Below are positions 30,612 through 39,655 of a DNA stretch of 54,197 nt, one piece after another. Each line of letters opens with the position of its first letter. Within the stretch, counting starts at the first letter, position 1. The translations under genes and the position numbers were made by a program. The DNA is from Paenibacillus contaminans (GTDB taxonomy: Bacteria; Bacillota; Bacilli; Paenibacillales; NBRC-103111), in assembly GCF_003285015.1 (NCBI RefSeq), contig NZ_QMFB01000047.1, positions 1-54,197 of the forward strand, given 5' to 3'. The notes beneath the pieces were generated by a model that searched no databases, was not told the origin of the DNA, and was given only the letters and a program-made list of their open reading frames with translations.

Positions 30612-30712
30612 TACAGCTATTAACGCGACTATCACTAAGTATAGGGCGCCGCTTTCTTCAAAAGTCTTGAGGACGGCGTAGTCGTTTGTCCTTGTTACCA
30701 AGTAAAATGAGT
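30612..30712. repeat. Dispersed repeat, copy 2
   Basis: Matches the stretch at 23650-23760 in the same orientation (shared GCCGCTTTCTTC, GAGGACGG, GTCGTTT/GCCGTTT and CTTGT blocks). It lies directly before the regulator gene and may overlap its promoter. Confidence 0.55.
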
Positions 30713-30742
30713 AAAAATCATGAAATAAGCAGGTGATATCTG

Positions 30743-33028
30743 GTGGGAGACCGCAGGAAATGGCCGACTTTTTCGTTTTTCAGCATCAAAAATATTCTTG
30801 TTTTCTCGTATTTGCTTATTGCCGTACTTATTATCGTCACTTTTGCAAGCGTTACCATTAAGGTGTCGGGAACCATTATTAAAGAAAAGGAAAGCAAAGC
30901 GGTCCTGAACCGGCTCAAAAATGTCGAGGATCATATGAACGCCGGTATTCAAAAATATTCCGACGTCATGATGTCATTAGTCTATGAGGAAAATACGCAG
31001 GATTTATTAAAGCATTTCAAAAGCATGCCTCTCGAAAAGCAGCTGAAGCTCGCTTCGATGTTGTATCAAAGGATGAACGAAGCGAATATCGTGACGACGG
31101 AAATCGGTTCGATTTATGTGCTGGACAAGTTTAACAACCGGTATTCGTTCGATTACAACGCCTTTACGCGGGACGAGATGTTGTCGCATATCGAGTTTTC
31201 GACGTGGTATAGCGCTGTGGCGGATTTGAAAGGCGGCGTATACATCGATTATTCCGGTCGAATCCTGAACAATCCGGAGCTGGTTACGTTTGCGCGCAGC
31301 ATCGTCGACGGAAATTCGGAAATCGGCGTCATCCTGCTCAGCGTCAAAAAAGAGGCGTTCGCGGCGCTCCTAGGAAACGGTGAAAGCGGCAATTACGTTT
31401 CTGTCATGGACCGGCAGCATGTGCAAGTGATAGACAGCAATAGGAACAAGTGGAATTCCCCGAGTCCGTTCGAAACAAGCTTTCTCGAGCAGGACGGCGT
31501 TCAAGGCTCTTCCGAACCGAATATCGGCGGCGTCGACTATTGGGCGACCTATTTGAAAAATGAAAAATACGGATACACGCTGATCAGCATGGTACCGGAG
31601 AAAGAACTGCTGAAAGACGTGGCATATTTCAAAAGGGTGACGGTTTACGCCGTTATGATCATTTTGCTCAGCGTTATGCTGCTGTCCCATTTTTTGTCCA
31701 AATCGCTGGTCAGACCCGTCAACAAATTAGTGAGCCTGATGAATCGCGTCGAACAGGGAGATTTGAACAGCAAAATGAATAAAATTCCCGCAAACGAGCT
31801 CGGAATTTTAGCCGATCAATTCAATCGGATGGTAGGTAGGCTCAAGGAAAGCGTACCTTTGCGAAGAGAAAGATTTTTCAGCAAGCTGCTTTTCGTAAGA
31901 TTGGACGAAAGCGATTACATACAAGAAGCCGGGGAGCTCGGCATTCGTATTGCCGACAAAAACAATTTTGCCGCCATATTCGAGTTCCAAGAGCATGATT
32001 TGAACATGAACCGGTTCAACATTCGCATGCTGGAGAGCTTCCTTTCAGCCGAACTGGAAAAGGCGGGTGCGGAGGCGTATCTTTACGTATTCGACTCCAG
32101 AAAAATGATTTTGGTGGCGGGATTCGAGCGGCAATCGCAGCGCGAGGAAACGCTCGAAGCTCTTCATAAGGCTTTAAACGTCCAATTGGGCGTTAAAGCG
32201 AATATCGGAGCGGGCTCGGTCGCCGCCGGCTTCGAAAGCATCCGCAATTCTTACCAAGAAGCGTTGTCGGCGTTGAATTATACTTTTTTTCTCGGGGAGA
32301 ACGAAATCATTTATTCGAACGATATCAAGCATACGGACTACGATTACGAAATGCTGGAGCACATGGAGGACGATATTGCCGATGCCGTCATGTACATGGA
32401 GAAAAACCGTCTGATGGAGAAAATGAACCAGCTTTTTGCCGCCTTCAGAGAGAAATATATCAAGAAGGAAATTATCAACTTCTCGATTTTAAACATTTAT
32501 CTCAAAAGCTTGAAAAACGCCTCCGGCCTCGGTGCGAACGTGAACGCCATCCATACGGACCGGCTCGGGGTCATCGAGCAAATTCACGGCTCGGATCGGA
32601 TCGACGAATCACGGGAAGCGCTGCTGCAGCTGCTTACGGATATGATCGACGCGATCGCGGCGGGCAGGGACAAGAAGATGAACGATCTCGTCGTCAAAGC
32701 GATTCGGACGATAGACATGCAATATGCGGACAGCGGCTTGTCGGTCGCCAAAATGGCGAAGGAGCTGTTCGTTAGCGAAAATTATTTGTCCAAGCTGTTC
32801 AAAAATGAAACGGGCGAAAATTTTTCCCAATACTTGATGAAGGTTCGGATGGACCATGCGAAAAAGCTTTTGGAAACGACGGACAGCAAAATCGGAGAAG
32901 TCGCAGAGCAAGTCGGCTATAACGATGCCAATTATTTCAGCACCTGCTTCAAAACGGTAGTCGGCGGTTCTCCGGCGAAATACAGGAGCGCATTCAAGAT
33001 AAACGCCGGGGAGGATTCCGTCACTTGA
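30743..33028 (+). CDS. Membrane-bound AraC-family regulator of locus B
   Basis: 761 residues. Membrane segments at about 13-38 and 297-317 flank an extracellular sensor region. A HAMP domain follows (about 318-370, LVRPVNKLVSLMNRVEQGDL), then a cytoplasmic middle part and a C-terminal AraC DNA-binding domain (SVAKMAKELFVSENYLSKLF, then KIGEVAEQVGYNDANYFSTC). It is a paralog in design of the regulator at 450 but has a HAMP linker. Start GTG with AGGTGA six bases upstream. It reads in the same direction as the enzymes and importer downstream, which it likely activates in response to an extracellular or membrane signal. Confidence 0.9.
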   Translation: MGDRRKWPTFSFFSIKNILVFSYLLIAVLIIVTFASVTIKVSGTIIKEKESKAVLNRLKNVEDHMNAGIQKYSDVMMSLVYEENTQDLLKHFKSMPLEKQLKLASMLYQRMNEANIVTTEIGSIYVLDKFNNRYSFDYNAFTRDEMLSHIEFSTWYSAVADLKGGVYIDYSGRILNNPELVTFARSIVDGNSEIGVILLSVKKEAFAALLGNGESGNYVSVMDRQHVQVIDSNRNKWNSPSPFETSFLEQDGVQGSSEPNIGGVDYWATYLKNEKYGYTLISMVPEKELLKDVAYFKRVTVYAVMIILLSVMLLSHFLSKSLVRPVNKLVSLMNRVEQGDLNSKMNKIPANELGILADQFNRMVGRLKESVPLRRERFFSKLLFVRLDESDYIQEAGELGIRIADKNNFAAIFEFQEHDLNMNRFNIRMLESFLSAELEKAGAEAYLYVFDSRKMILVAGFERQSQREETLEALHKALNVQLGVKANIGAGSVAAGFESIRNSYQEALSALNYTFFLGENEIIYSNDIKHTDYDYEMLEHMEDDIADAVMYMEKNRLMEKMNQLFAAFREKYIKKEIINFSILNIYLKSLKNASGLGANVNAIHTDRLGVIEQIHGSDRIDESREALLQLLTDMIDAIAAGRDKKMNDLVVKAIRTIDMQYADSGLSVAKMAKELFVSENYLSKLFKNETGENFSQYLMKVRMDHAKKLLETTDSKIGEVAEQVGYNDANYFSTCFKTVVGGSPAKYRSAFKINAGEDSVT

Positions 33029-33047
33029 GCTTAAGTCGGTCCCGAGG

Positions 33048-33088
33048 AACCTTTGTTGGCATGACACCGTGCCGTACAAGGTTTTTTT
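33048..33088 (+). terminator. Terminator after the locus B regulator
   Basis: AACCTT pairs with AAGGTT and TGGCA with TGCCG, separated by a 3-by-3 internal loop; a run of seven T bases follows. The enzyme genes downstream therefore have their own promoter. Confidence 0.65.
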
Positions 33089-33135
33089 AAGGCGGAAATG
33101 CCGCAATCGTATGGAATTTCGAAGCTTTAACCCAG

Positions 33136-33174
33136 AAATCTATATATCGGATCAGCCCGAAATTTTATAGATTT
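33136..33174. promoter_or_regulatory. Inverted repeat in the promoter region of the sialidase-fold gene
   Basis: AAATCTATA and TATAGATTT are exact reverse complements, 21 bases apart. The related blocks AGAAATC and CGAAATT also read as an imperfect direct repeat 24 bases apart, which would suit an AraC-type activator. It lies 35 bases before the start at 33209. Confidence 0.4.
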
Positions 33175-33208
33175 TTGGTGTAGTCATTTTATAAGGGAGG
33201 CAAGACGG

Positions 33209-34918
33209 ATGAACAAAATGTGCAAAACGCTTCTGGTCGTCATGCTGTTTTCACTGCTGTTGTCGATGCAAGCCTACGCCGCAGGCGGTCAGGAGCAGCA
33301 GAAAGGGCCGGTATTCGAATCGACCCTTGTGGAGGCGAACGAGAGCACAACGACGAAAAGAGCGTTCAACAGCGCGATTTTCGAATTGACGAACAACAGG
33401 CTGCTGCTTACTTACGACGATTACACGGATGTGATGGATGCGTCTCCGGGCGTCATTTCGGGGAAAATCTCGGAGGACGGGGGAAGAACGTGGGGAGAGA
33501 AATTCCTCATTCAAGAAAATATCGGTCAAAAAAATGTGACGAACCAAGGGATCGTCCGATTGAAAACCGGCGAGCTCGCTCTGTTTTTCGCCAAGCAGGA
33601 CGATAACGCAGAAGTTTCGATGTATATGAAACGTTCCGCCGACGAAGGGTTGACATGGGGACAGCCACGCAACATTACGCCCTATACCGGTCATCACGTG
33701 ACGGCGAACGACCGGGCGGTGATGCTGTCCTCCGGTAGAATTATATTGCCGCTTGGCGGAAAATCGGCGGCCCAGCCCGGGAAAACGGGAGCGTTTGCGA
33801 TCTATTCGGACGATGACGGGGAGACTTGGACGGTCGGGCCATTCGTCAACATGCCGACAGGGGCTCCGGCCGAACCGGTCCTTGTCGAGCTGAAGGATAA
33901 ACGAGTCATGCTGCTCATCCGCTCGACGCTCAAGTATATTTACAAAGCGTATTCGGATGACGGCGGAACCACTTGGGGCGATCCGGTAAAAACGGATTTG
34001 AATTCGCCGTATACCCCGCAAATGGTCAAAAGAATACCGGATAACGGCCTAGGGCCGCTGCTGCTTATCTGGAACAATGTTTCTACGGAAGTGCGCAGAC
34101 CTTTGACGATGGCGCTTTCGGGCGACGAAGGCGAAACATGGACGAATTTCATCAATCTTACGCCTTCGAACAGCGGCGTATATGCCTATCCTTCCATTAC
34201 AACTTACCGCGACGAGGTTCTCATCACGTATTATACGTACAACCCTCTTCCTGACGGTAAGTATACATTGCCGTTAAAGCTGCAAATATGGAAGCTGGCC
34301 GATATTACGGCGGGAACGGGGTTCGGCAATGCAGCATCCTTGACGGCTGACGCAAGCAATGTACAGGGCGGTGAAACGTTCAAGGTAAGATACGGATTAA
34401 GCAGCGTCTCCGAGCGGGTATACGCTCAGGATGTCACATTCGCTTTCGATCCCAGCTCGGTCGAGTTCGTTTCGGCGGCCTCGGTCAAGTCGGGGGTCAA
34501 CTTGCTGGAAACCTCGGCAAACCCGAACGGAACGGTTCAATTGATTTTGGCCAGCGCAGGACCGGGCAACGAGATTACGGGGCAAGGTGATATTGTCGAG
34601 CTCACGTTTAAAGCGAAGTTTGTTTCGCAGACGACGGCAAGCGAGATCAGGATTACGGACGCTGCTTTGGCGGACGGTCAAGGCGTTGAATATGTGGCCG
34701 AGCTGTCCTCGGTGAGCATTCAAGTGACAGCCGGTCTTCCCGGAGACATTAACCAGGATAACAAAGTAACGGTCGGCGATTTGGCGATTATGGCCGCTAA
34801 TTATGGGAAAAACAGCGGCAGCCCGGATTGGGAGCAAGTGAAGCGTGCGGATTTGAACGGCGACGGCAAAATCGATATCGAGGATTTGGCGATATTAGCC
34901 AAGAAAGTAAAGCGGTAA
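33209..34918 (+). CDS. Secreted sialidase-fold (BNR) protein with cohesin-like and dockerin domains
   Basis: 569 residues. A signal peptide ends near MQAYAA (about 25). A six-bladed propeller is indicated by five Asp boxes (SEDGGRTW, SADEGLTW, SDDDGETW, SDDGGTTW, SGDEGETW). A cohesin-like domain covers about 370-500 (FKVRYGLSS, VTFAFDPSSVEFVSA, DIVELTFKAK). A type I dockerin ends the protein (about 511-569) with two calcium loops, GDINQDNKVTVGDLAIMAAN and ADLNGDGKIDIEDLAILAKK. The propeller may be an exo-sialidase or another exo-glycosidase; I see no clear FRIP motif. Its dockerin could bind the cohesin-like domain of the SLH protein encoded next, fixing the enzyme to the cell wall. Confidence 0.88.
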   Translation: MNKMCKTLLVVMLFSLLLSMQAYAAGGQEQQKGPVFESTLVEANESTTTKRAFNSAIFELTNNRLLLTYDDYTDVMDASPGVISGKISEDGGRTWGEKFLIQENIGQKNVTNQGIVRLKTGELALFFAKQDDNAEVSMYMKRSADEGLTWGQPRNITPYTGHHVTANDRAVMLSSGRIILPLGGKSAAQPGKTGAFAIYSDDDGETWTVGPFVNMPTGAPAEPVLVELKDKRVMLLIRSTLKYIYKAYSDDGGTTWGDPVKTDLNSPYTPQMVKRIPDNGLGPLLLIWNNVSTEVRRPLTMALSGDEGETWTNFINLTPSNSGVYAYPSITTYRDEVLITYYTYNPLPDGKYTLPLKLQIWKLADITAGTGFGNAASLTADASNVQGGETFKVRYGLSSVSERVYAQDVTFAFDPSSVEFVSAASVKSGVNLLETSANPNGTVQLILASAGPGNEITGQGDIVELTFKAKFVSQTTASEIRITDAALADGQGVEYVAELSSVSIQVTAGLPGDINQDNKVTVGDLAIMAANYGKNSGSPDWEQVKRADLNGDGKIDIEDLAILAKKVKR

Positions 34919-34926
34919 TAGAACGG

Positions 34927-34968
34927 CTGCCCCTGCAGGAGGAGGTTCTCCTCCTCCTGCAGGGGCAG
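34927..34968 (+). other. Perfect 19-bp hairpin between the dockerin and cohesin-SLH genes
   Basis: CTGCCCCTGCAGGAGGAGG is followed, after a TTCT loop, by its exact complement. One further G-C pair extends the stem outside. No T-run follows (CTCGGGATAAGG), so it is not a standard terminator. It lies 8 bases after the stop and 26 bases before the next start, which fits mRNA processing or control of stoichiometry. Confidence 0.8.
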
Positions 34969-34994
34969 CTCGGGATAAGGGGGGATGGAGAAGC

Positions 34995-36014
34995 GTGCGT
35001 ACATCGATCATTTATTTGCTGATCGTCGTTTTTTGTTTATCGGGGCCCCTCGTCGCCTCGGCAAACGCCGATGAAGCTCCGGCTTTTCGGCTGGATGCAG
35101 GCAAGCCTTATGACGGTAAAGTCGTCATGACCTTAAGTGCGGCAAATTTGAATCATCTATACGGCTACGAAGCCAGATTATCGTTCGATCCCGAGAGGCT
35201 GGAGCTGCTGGGAGGGGAATCCGGGCTGGATGGATTTTTCGTGCCACCGATCGTCACGAAGAACGAAATCGTCACGGCTTATACCCAAATAGGTGATGCT
35301 CCCGGATATAGCGGCGATTTCAAGATCGGTACTTTAACATTTAAGCTTAAGAAACAAGGGAAAGCTTCGGTGAAGTGGGAATCGATAAAGATTGTCACCG
35401 ATAAGCTGCAAAGCACGACGATTCCGGTAGAAAAAAGCGCATTTGCGGTTAAAGGATTTTCGGATTTGGCAGGGCATTGGGCCGGAGAAGATATTGAAAA
35501 GCTTGCATTCGAGGGAATAATCGACGGCATGGATGAGGAGCGGTTTGTGCCGGATGCGATGATAACCAGAGCGCAATTCGCAACAATGCTGGTACGTGCA
35601 TTAAAGCTGGATGAAAGCGACGCGACAACTCCGTTTACCGATGTGCCGGAGGACTCCTGGTATCGAGCAGCCGTAAGCGGCGCTTATGCTGCGGGACTTA
35701 TTCAAGGAATGACGGAAAACGGCTTCGCGCCGGAGGAAGAGATTACGCGGGAACAAATGACGGTGATGATTATGAGGGCGGGCATGCATATTTCGGAGGG
35801 GGGCTTAAAGGATACGGATTCAGCCGGTTCGATCCCGTTCGCGGATGCAAGCTCGATCGGCGATTGGGCGGTTAAAGATATTGCGATTGCCGTTCGTGAA
35901 GGTATCGTCAACGGCAGAACCGCCGATACGTTCGAGCCGGGGGCACTGGCGACCAGAGCGGAAGCGGCTGTATTGATCAAGCGATTGTTGTTCAAATGGG
36001 GAGGGCGCTTATGA
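34995..36014 (+). CDS. Cohesin-like SLH wall-anchoring protein
   Basis: 339 residues. A signal peptide (about 1-25, ending VASANADEA) is followed by a single cohesin-like domain (about 28-150). That domain shows the pattern GKVVMTLSAANLNHLYGYEA, LSFDPERLELL, GTLTFKLKKQGKASV. Three SLH repeats (about 154-335: FSDLAGHWAGEDIEKLAFEG, FTDVPEDSWYRAAVSGAYAA, FADASSIGDWAVKDIAIAVR) anchor it to pyruvylated wall polymers. It has the layout of a minimal anchoring scaffoldin with nothing else attached. Start GTG with GGGGGGATGGAG upstream. It probably holds the dockerin protein from 33209 on the surface; this pairing is inference. Confidence 0.85.
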   Translation: MRTSIIYLLIVVFCLSGPLVASANADEAPAFRLDAGKPYDGKVVMTLSAANLNHLYGYEARLSFDPERLELLGGESGLDGFFVPPIVTKNEIVTAYTQIGDAPGYSGDFKIGTLTFKLKKQGKASVKWESIKIVTDKLQSTTIPVEKSAFAVKGFSDLAGHWAGEDIEKLAFEGIIDGMDEERFVPDAMITRAQFATMLVRALKLDESDATTPFTDVPEDSWYRAAVSGAYAAGLIQGMTENGFAPEEEITREQMTVMIMRAGMHISEGGLKDTDSAGSIPFADASSIGDWAVKDIAIAVREGIVNGRTADTFEPGALATRAEAAVLIKRLLFKWGGRL

Positions 36015-36120
36015 ACTGCGAACCCGGAACCGTATCATACGTCCATTGCCATTGGAGCTGCCGGTATGGAAAATGACTGAACTGTTGAACAAGTAAATTA
36101 GACGAGGGGGAAGATGAAAC

Positions 36121-37767
36121 ATGAAACGCCCGATTATTGCTGCATTATCCTTGAACTTATCCGCTTCGCTCCTTCTATCGGCTTGCGGCTCCAATACCGA
36201 AAAGCAGAAAGCCGGAAGCGCCCCCGCTGCGGAAATCATGCAAACGCTGCCTGCCAAGTACGATCCGCCGATTGAGCTTACAACCGGAAGCTACTATTTT
36301 AGCGGGATCAAGTATCCGCAAGGCGACGATATGAACAATAACGTTTGGACGCGGACGCTCGAAAGCGAATTCGGAATCAAGGTGAAGCATGTATGGGCGG
36401 TTCATTACAACGATTATGAGAAGAAAATGAACTTAACGCTCGCATCCGGCGATTTGCCCGATATTTTTCTCGTCACGCCGGCGCAATTCAAGCAGCTTCA
36501 TGAATCCGGCTTGATTGAAGACCTGACCGGCATTTATGAGAAATTGGCTCCGGATTCGGTCAGAAAAGTGCTCAAGGAAGCCGGTGACGAAGTCATGGAA
36601 GCGGCGATGATCGACGGCAAGCTGATGGGCATTCCGTTTACGGGACTTGCCGAGGAATCGGTGCCGGTCTTGTGGGTGCGAACGGATTGGTTGAGATCGT
36701 TGAATTTGCCCGAGCCGAAAACGATGGCGGATTTGCAAACGATCATCGAAGCTTTTACGAAGCAGGATCCGGACGGGAACGGCAAAGACGATACGATCGG
36801 ATTCGGAATCGACAAGGATTTGTCGGCGGCAAACGGCTTTATGAACGCTTACCATGCTTACCGGGGCATTTGGGTGAAGGATGCCTCCGGCAAGCTGACG
36901 TTCGGCAGCATCCAGCCGGAAATGAAAAAGGCGCTTGCCGCGCTGCAAACGATGTACAAAACCGGCCTGCTGGATAAGGAATTCGGCGTCAAAAACGCAA
37001 CGCAAATGACGCAAAACGTTACAATGGGCAAAGCGGGCGTCTATTTCGGCAGCATGAATTCCGGAATCATTCCGCTTGGGAGAAGCAGGGATAAAGATCC
37101 GAATGCGGATTGGCAGGCGTACCCGATGCCTTCGATTGACGGAGAAGCCGTCATGTATCAGCATGATCTAAATATTTACGGCGGATTTTGGGTCGTCAAG
37201 AAGGGAGTTAAACATCAGGAAGCGATTTTCACGCTGCTGCAAAAATGGCTGGATACCTTTTATTTCAATACGTCCGACGACCTATTCGCCAAGCTGAACG
37301 AAGCGCCTGACAACAATACGTTATGGATGTACGCGCCGATTAAAATGTACCGCTCCGAAAAAAATGTAAGCGTATACCGAAATATAAAGCCTTTGCTCGA
37401 AGGCGGAGGCGGGGATAAGAGCAAGCTGACGCCGGAGGAGCGGAAAGTATACGATAGCATTCAAAAATATCAGAATGGCGACGGAAGGTTTTGGGGGGAG
37501 AATGCCAGCTTCGGCTTGAACGGAGGCGGGAAGGTCGTGGATCAAATTATTAAAAACAACCAGTTTATGCCGAACCAATTCATAACCGCTCCTCTTCAGG
37601 TCATGACGGATAAAATGCCGCAGCTCGTCAAGCTGGAGGCGGAAGCGTTCACCAAAATCATCCAAGGCGCACCGATTGAGGAATTCGAGCATTTCGTCGC
37701 CGACTGGAAGAAGACCGGCGGGGACGAAATAACGAAGGCCGTAAACGACTGGTACACGAAGAAATGA
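36121..37767 (+). CDS. Extracellular solute-binding lipoprotein of locus B (LplA-like)
   Basis: 548 residues. Lipobox LSAC at 19-22 with cysteine 22. The sugar-binding fold shows TWSE-like start NNVWTRTLESEFGIKVK, the DPDGNGKDDT loop and the C-terminal VNDWYTKK, parallel to the paralog at 5067. It should capture oligosaccharides released at the surface by the enzymes encoded around it, and deliver them to the permeases at 37828 and 38756. GAGGGGG precedes the ATG at 36121; an ATG at 36114 is in another frame. The 106 bases before it hold no terminator. Confidence 0.92.
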   Translation: MKRPIIAALSLNLSASLLLSACGSNTEKQKAGSAPAAEIMQTLPAKYDPPIELTTGSYYFSGIKYPQGDDMNNNVWTRTLESEFGIKVKHVWAVHYNDYEKKMNLTLASGDLPDIFLVTPAQFKQLHESGLIEDLTGIYEKLAPDSVRKVLKEAGDEVMEAAMIDGKLMGIPFTGLAEESVPVLWVRTDWLRSLNLPEPKTMADLQTIIEAFTKQDPDGNGKDDTIGFGIDKDLSAANGFMNAYHAYRGIWVKDASGKLTFGSIQPEMKKALAALQTMYKTGLLDKEFGVKNATQMTQNVTMGKAGVYFGSMNSGIIPLGRSRDKDPNADWQAYPMPSIDGEAVMYQHDLNIYGGFWVVKKGVKHQEAIFTLLQKWLDTFYFNTSDDLFAKLNEAPDNNTLWMYAPIKMYRSEKNVSVYRNIKPLLEGGGGDKSKLTPEERKVYDSIQKYQNGDGRFWGENASFGLNGGGKVVDQIIKNNQFMPNQFITAPLQVMTDKMPQLVKLEAEAFTKIIQGAPIEEFEHFVADWKKTGGDEITKAVNDWYTKK

Positions 37768-37827
37768 CGGATTGCATCGCAGGTAAGGGAGGGGAAGGCC
37801 CTTCCGCCCGATTGGAGGAAATGCCGC

Positions 37828-38724
37828 TTGGGGAAGAAACGGAGTCTCGAATTGCCTTTGCACGCGATGCTTCTGCCATCTGTGTTAATAGTGCTGGTTT
37901 ACAGCTATGGCCCCATGCTCGGTTTGGTCATTGCATTCCAAAGGTTTATACCGGCCAAAGGTATTCAAGGCTCGGAATGGATCGGATTCAAAAATTTTAC
38001 GTATGTCTTCAGCCTGCCGGATATCATGACCGTTATTGCGAATACGCTGTTTATTTCGGTTATGAAAATAATCGCGGGCCTCATAGTACCGATTCTCGTA
38101 GCGATGCTGCTGAACGAGGTTCGGAAGACCGCGTTCAAAAGAGCGGTTCAAACCTTTATTTATTTCCCGTACTTTTTGTCTTGGCTGCTGCTCAGCGGAA
38201 TATTAATCGACGTTTTGTCGCCGGAGCATGGTCTCGTGAACCGGCTGCTCGGCTATTTCGGGATCGCGCCGATTTATTTTCTGGGCGACAACCGATGGTT
38301 CCCGTATGTGCTTGTCGCCACAAACGAATGGAAGGAGTTCGGATTCAATACGATCATTTATCTGGCCGCATTGACCGGTATCAATCCGACGCTGTACGAA
38401 GCTGCGGTAATCGACGGAGCGGGCCGTTGGAGGCAAACCTGGCACATCACGCTGCCCGGCATGCGGCCGATCCTCGTGCTTTTGTTGACGCTTGCGCTCG
38501 GCCAAGTGCTTAATGCGGGGTTCGATCAAGTGTTGAACCTGTACAGTCCGCAAGTATACGAAAGCGGCGATATTATCGATACGATGGTTTACCGGATGGG
38601 GTTGTTGAATGCCCAGTACAGCGTCGCGACGGCAGTCGGTTTGTTTAAATCGGTTATTTCGCTCGCGCTGATATCGACTGCATATTTTCTCGCCTACAAG
38701 CTGGCCCGATATCGGATATTTTGA
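37828..38724 (+). CDS. Sugar ABC transporter permease, LplB type, locus B
   Basis: 298 residues with six predicted membrane segments (first MLLPSVLIVLVYSYGPMLGL). The ATPase-contact loop is NPTLYEAAVIDGAGRWRQTW. It closely parallels the permease at 3073 (shared FRxxxxYLPxFLSWxxLSGIL-like stretch). Start TTG after GGAGG; another frame is open over the same region (from 37764) but encodes nothing recognisable. Confidence 0.9.
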   Translation: MGKKRSLELPLHAMLLPSVLIVLVYSYGPMLGLVIAFQRFIPAKGIQGSEWIGFKNFTYVFSLPDIMTVIANTLFISVMKIIAGLIVPILVAMLLNEVRKTAFKRAVQTFIYFPYFLSWLLLSGILIDVLSPEHGLVNRLLGYFGIAPIYFLGDNRWFPYVLVATNEWKEFGFNTIIYLAALTGINPTLYEAAVIDGAGRWRQTWHITLPGMRPILVLLLTLALGQVLNAGFDQVLNLYSPQVYESGDIIDTMVYRMGLLNAQYSVATAVGLFKSVISLALISTAYFLAYKLARYRIF

Positions 38725-38755
38725 GCTACCTCTAAGAATAAAGGAGAATGCGGGC

Positions 38756-39640
38756 TTGGTCGAACAACCGACATTCGGCAGACGTATGTTTATCGCAGGC
38801 AATATTGTTTTTTTAACTGCTCTTTCTTTATTGTGCTTATTGCCCGTTATCCATGTCCTTGCGGTGTCCTTCAGCTCCAGTACGGCGGTAAACGCAGGAA
38901 CGGTCGGTCTTAGACCCGTCGATTTTTCTCTGAAAGCTTACGAATTCGTGCTTCAAAAAGAAGCGTTCGCCAAGTCGTTCGCGAAATCCGTGCAAAGGGT
39001 GCTGCTTGGCGCTTCCTTGAATATGACGATGATCGTTCTCGCAGCTTATCCGCTGTCCAAGGAGGCCGGAGCGCTTAGGTATCGGACCGTTTACGCATGG
39101 TTTTTTGTGCTTACGATTTTGTTCAACGGCGGCCTTGTACCCTCCTACTTAACCGTCAAAATGACGGGACTGCTCGATACGATTTGGGTGCTGCTTATCC
39201 CGACTGCGGTTCCGGTATTCAGCGTCGTCCTGCTATTGAATTTCTTCCGCGGCCTGCCGAAGGAATTGGAGGAAGCCGCCTTTATCGACGGGGCGGGCCA
39301 TTTGACGACGCTGCTGCGGATTTATATTCCGCTGTCCATGCCTGCGATGGCCGCCTTGTCGCTGTTCTCGGTCGTTATGCATTGGAACAGCTGGTTCGAT
39401 GGTTTGATTTATATGAACAGATCGGAAAATTACCCGCTGCAAAGCTATTTGCAGACCTTCATTATCCAACAAGATATGAACGCGGTTACGGAAAAGGAGG
39501 TGGTGCTGATGAAGGAGCTGTCGGATCGGTCGATCAAATCGGCTCAAATTATTTTGGCGACGCTGCCCATCCTTTTTCTATATCCGTTCCTGCAAAAATA
39601 TTTCATGCAAGGGATCGTGCCAGGGAGTGTAAAAGAATGA
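38756..39640 (+). CDS. Carbohydrate ABC transporter permease, YtcP type, locus B
   Basis: 294 residues, partner of the preceding permease. The ATPase loop is LEEAAFIDGAGHLTTLLRIY, and the tail FLQKYFMQGIVPGSVKE matches the family. Start TTG after AAAGGAG. It lies 31 bases downstream of its partner and 15 bases before the next gene. As in locus A, no ATPase is encoded. Confidence 0.92.
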   Translation: MVEQPTFGRRMFIAGNIVFLTALSLLCLLPVIHVLAVSFSSSTAVNAGTVGLRPVDFSLKAYEFVLQKEAFAKSFAKSVQRVLLGASLNMTMIVLAAYPLSKEAGALRYRTVYAWFFVLTILFNGGLVPSYLTVKMTGLLDTIWVLLIPTAVPVFSVVLLLNFFRGLPKELEEAAFIDGAGHLTTLLRIYIPLSMPAMAALSLFSVVMHWNSWFDGLIYMNRSENYPLQSYLQTFIIQQDMNAVTEKEVVLMKELSDRSIKSAQIILATLPILFLYPFLQKYFMQGIVPGSVKE

Positions 39641-39655
39641 CGGGAGGAAACGAAA

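Noticed and set aside
37764..38513. 249-codon open frame on the same strand as, and overlapping, the permease at 37828
   Set aside because: It is an alternate frame; the permease frame has membrane segments and the EAA loop.
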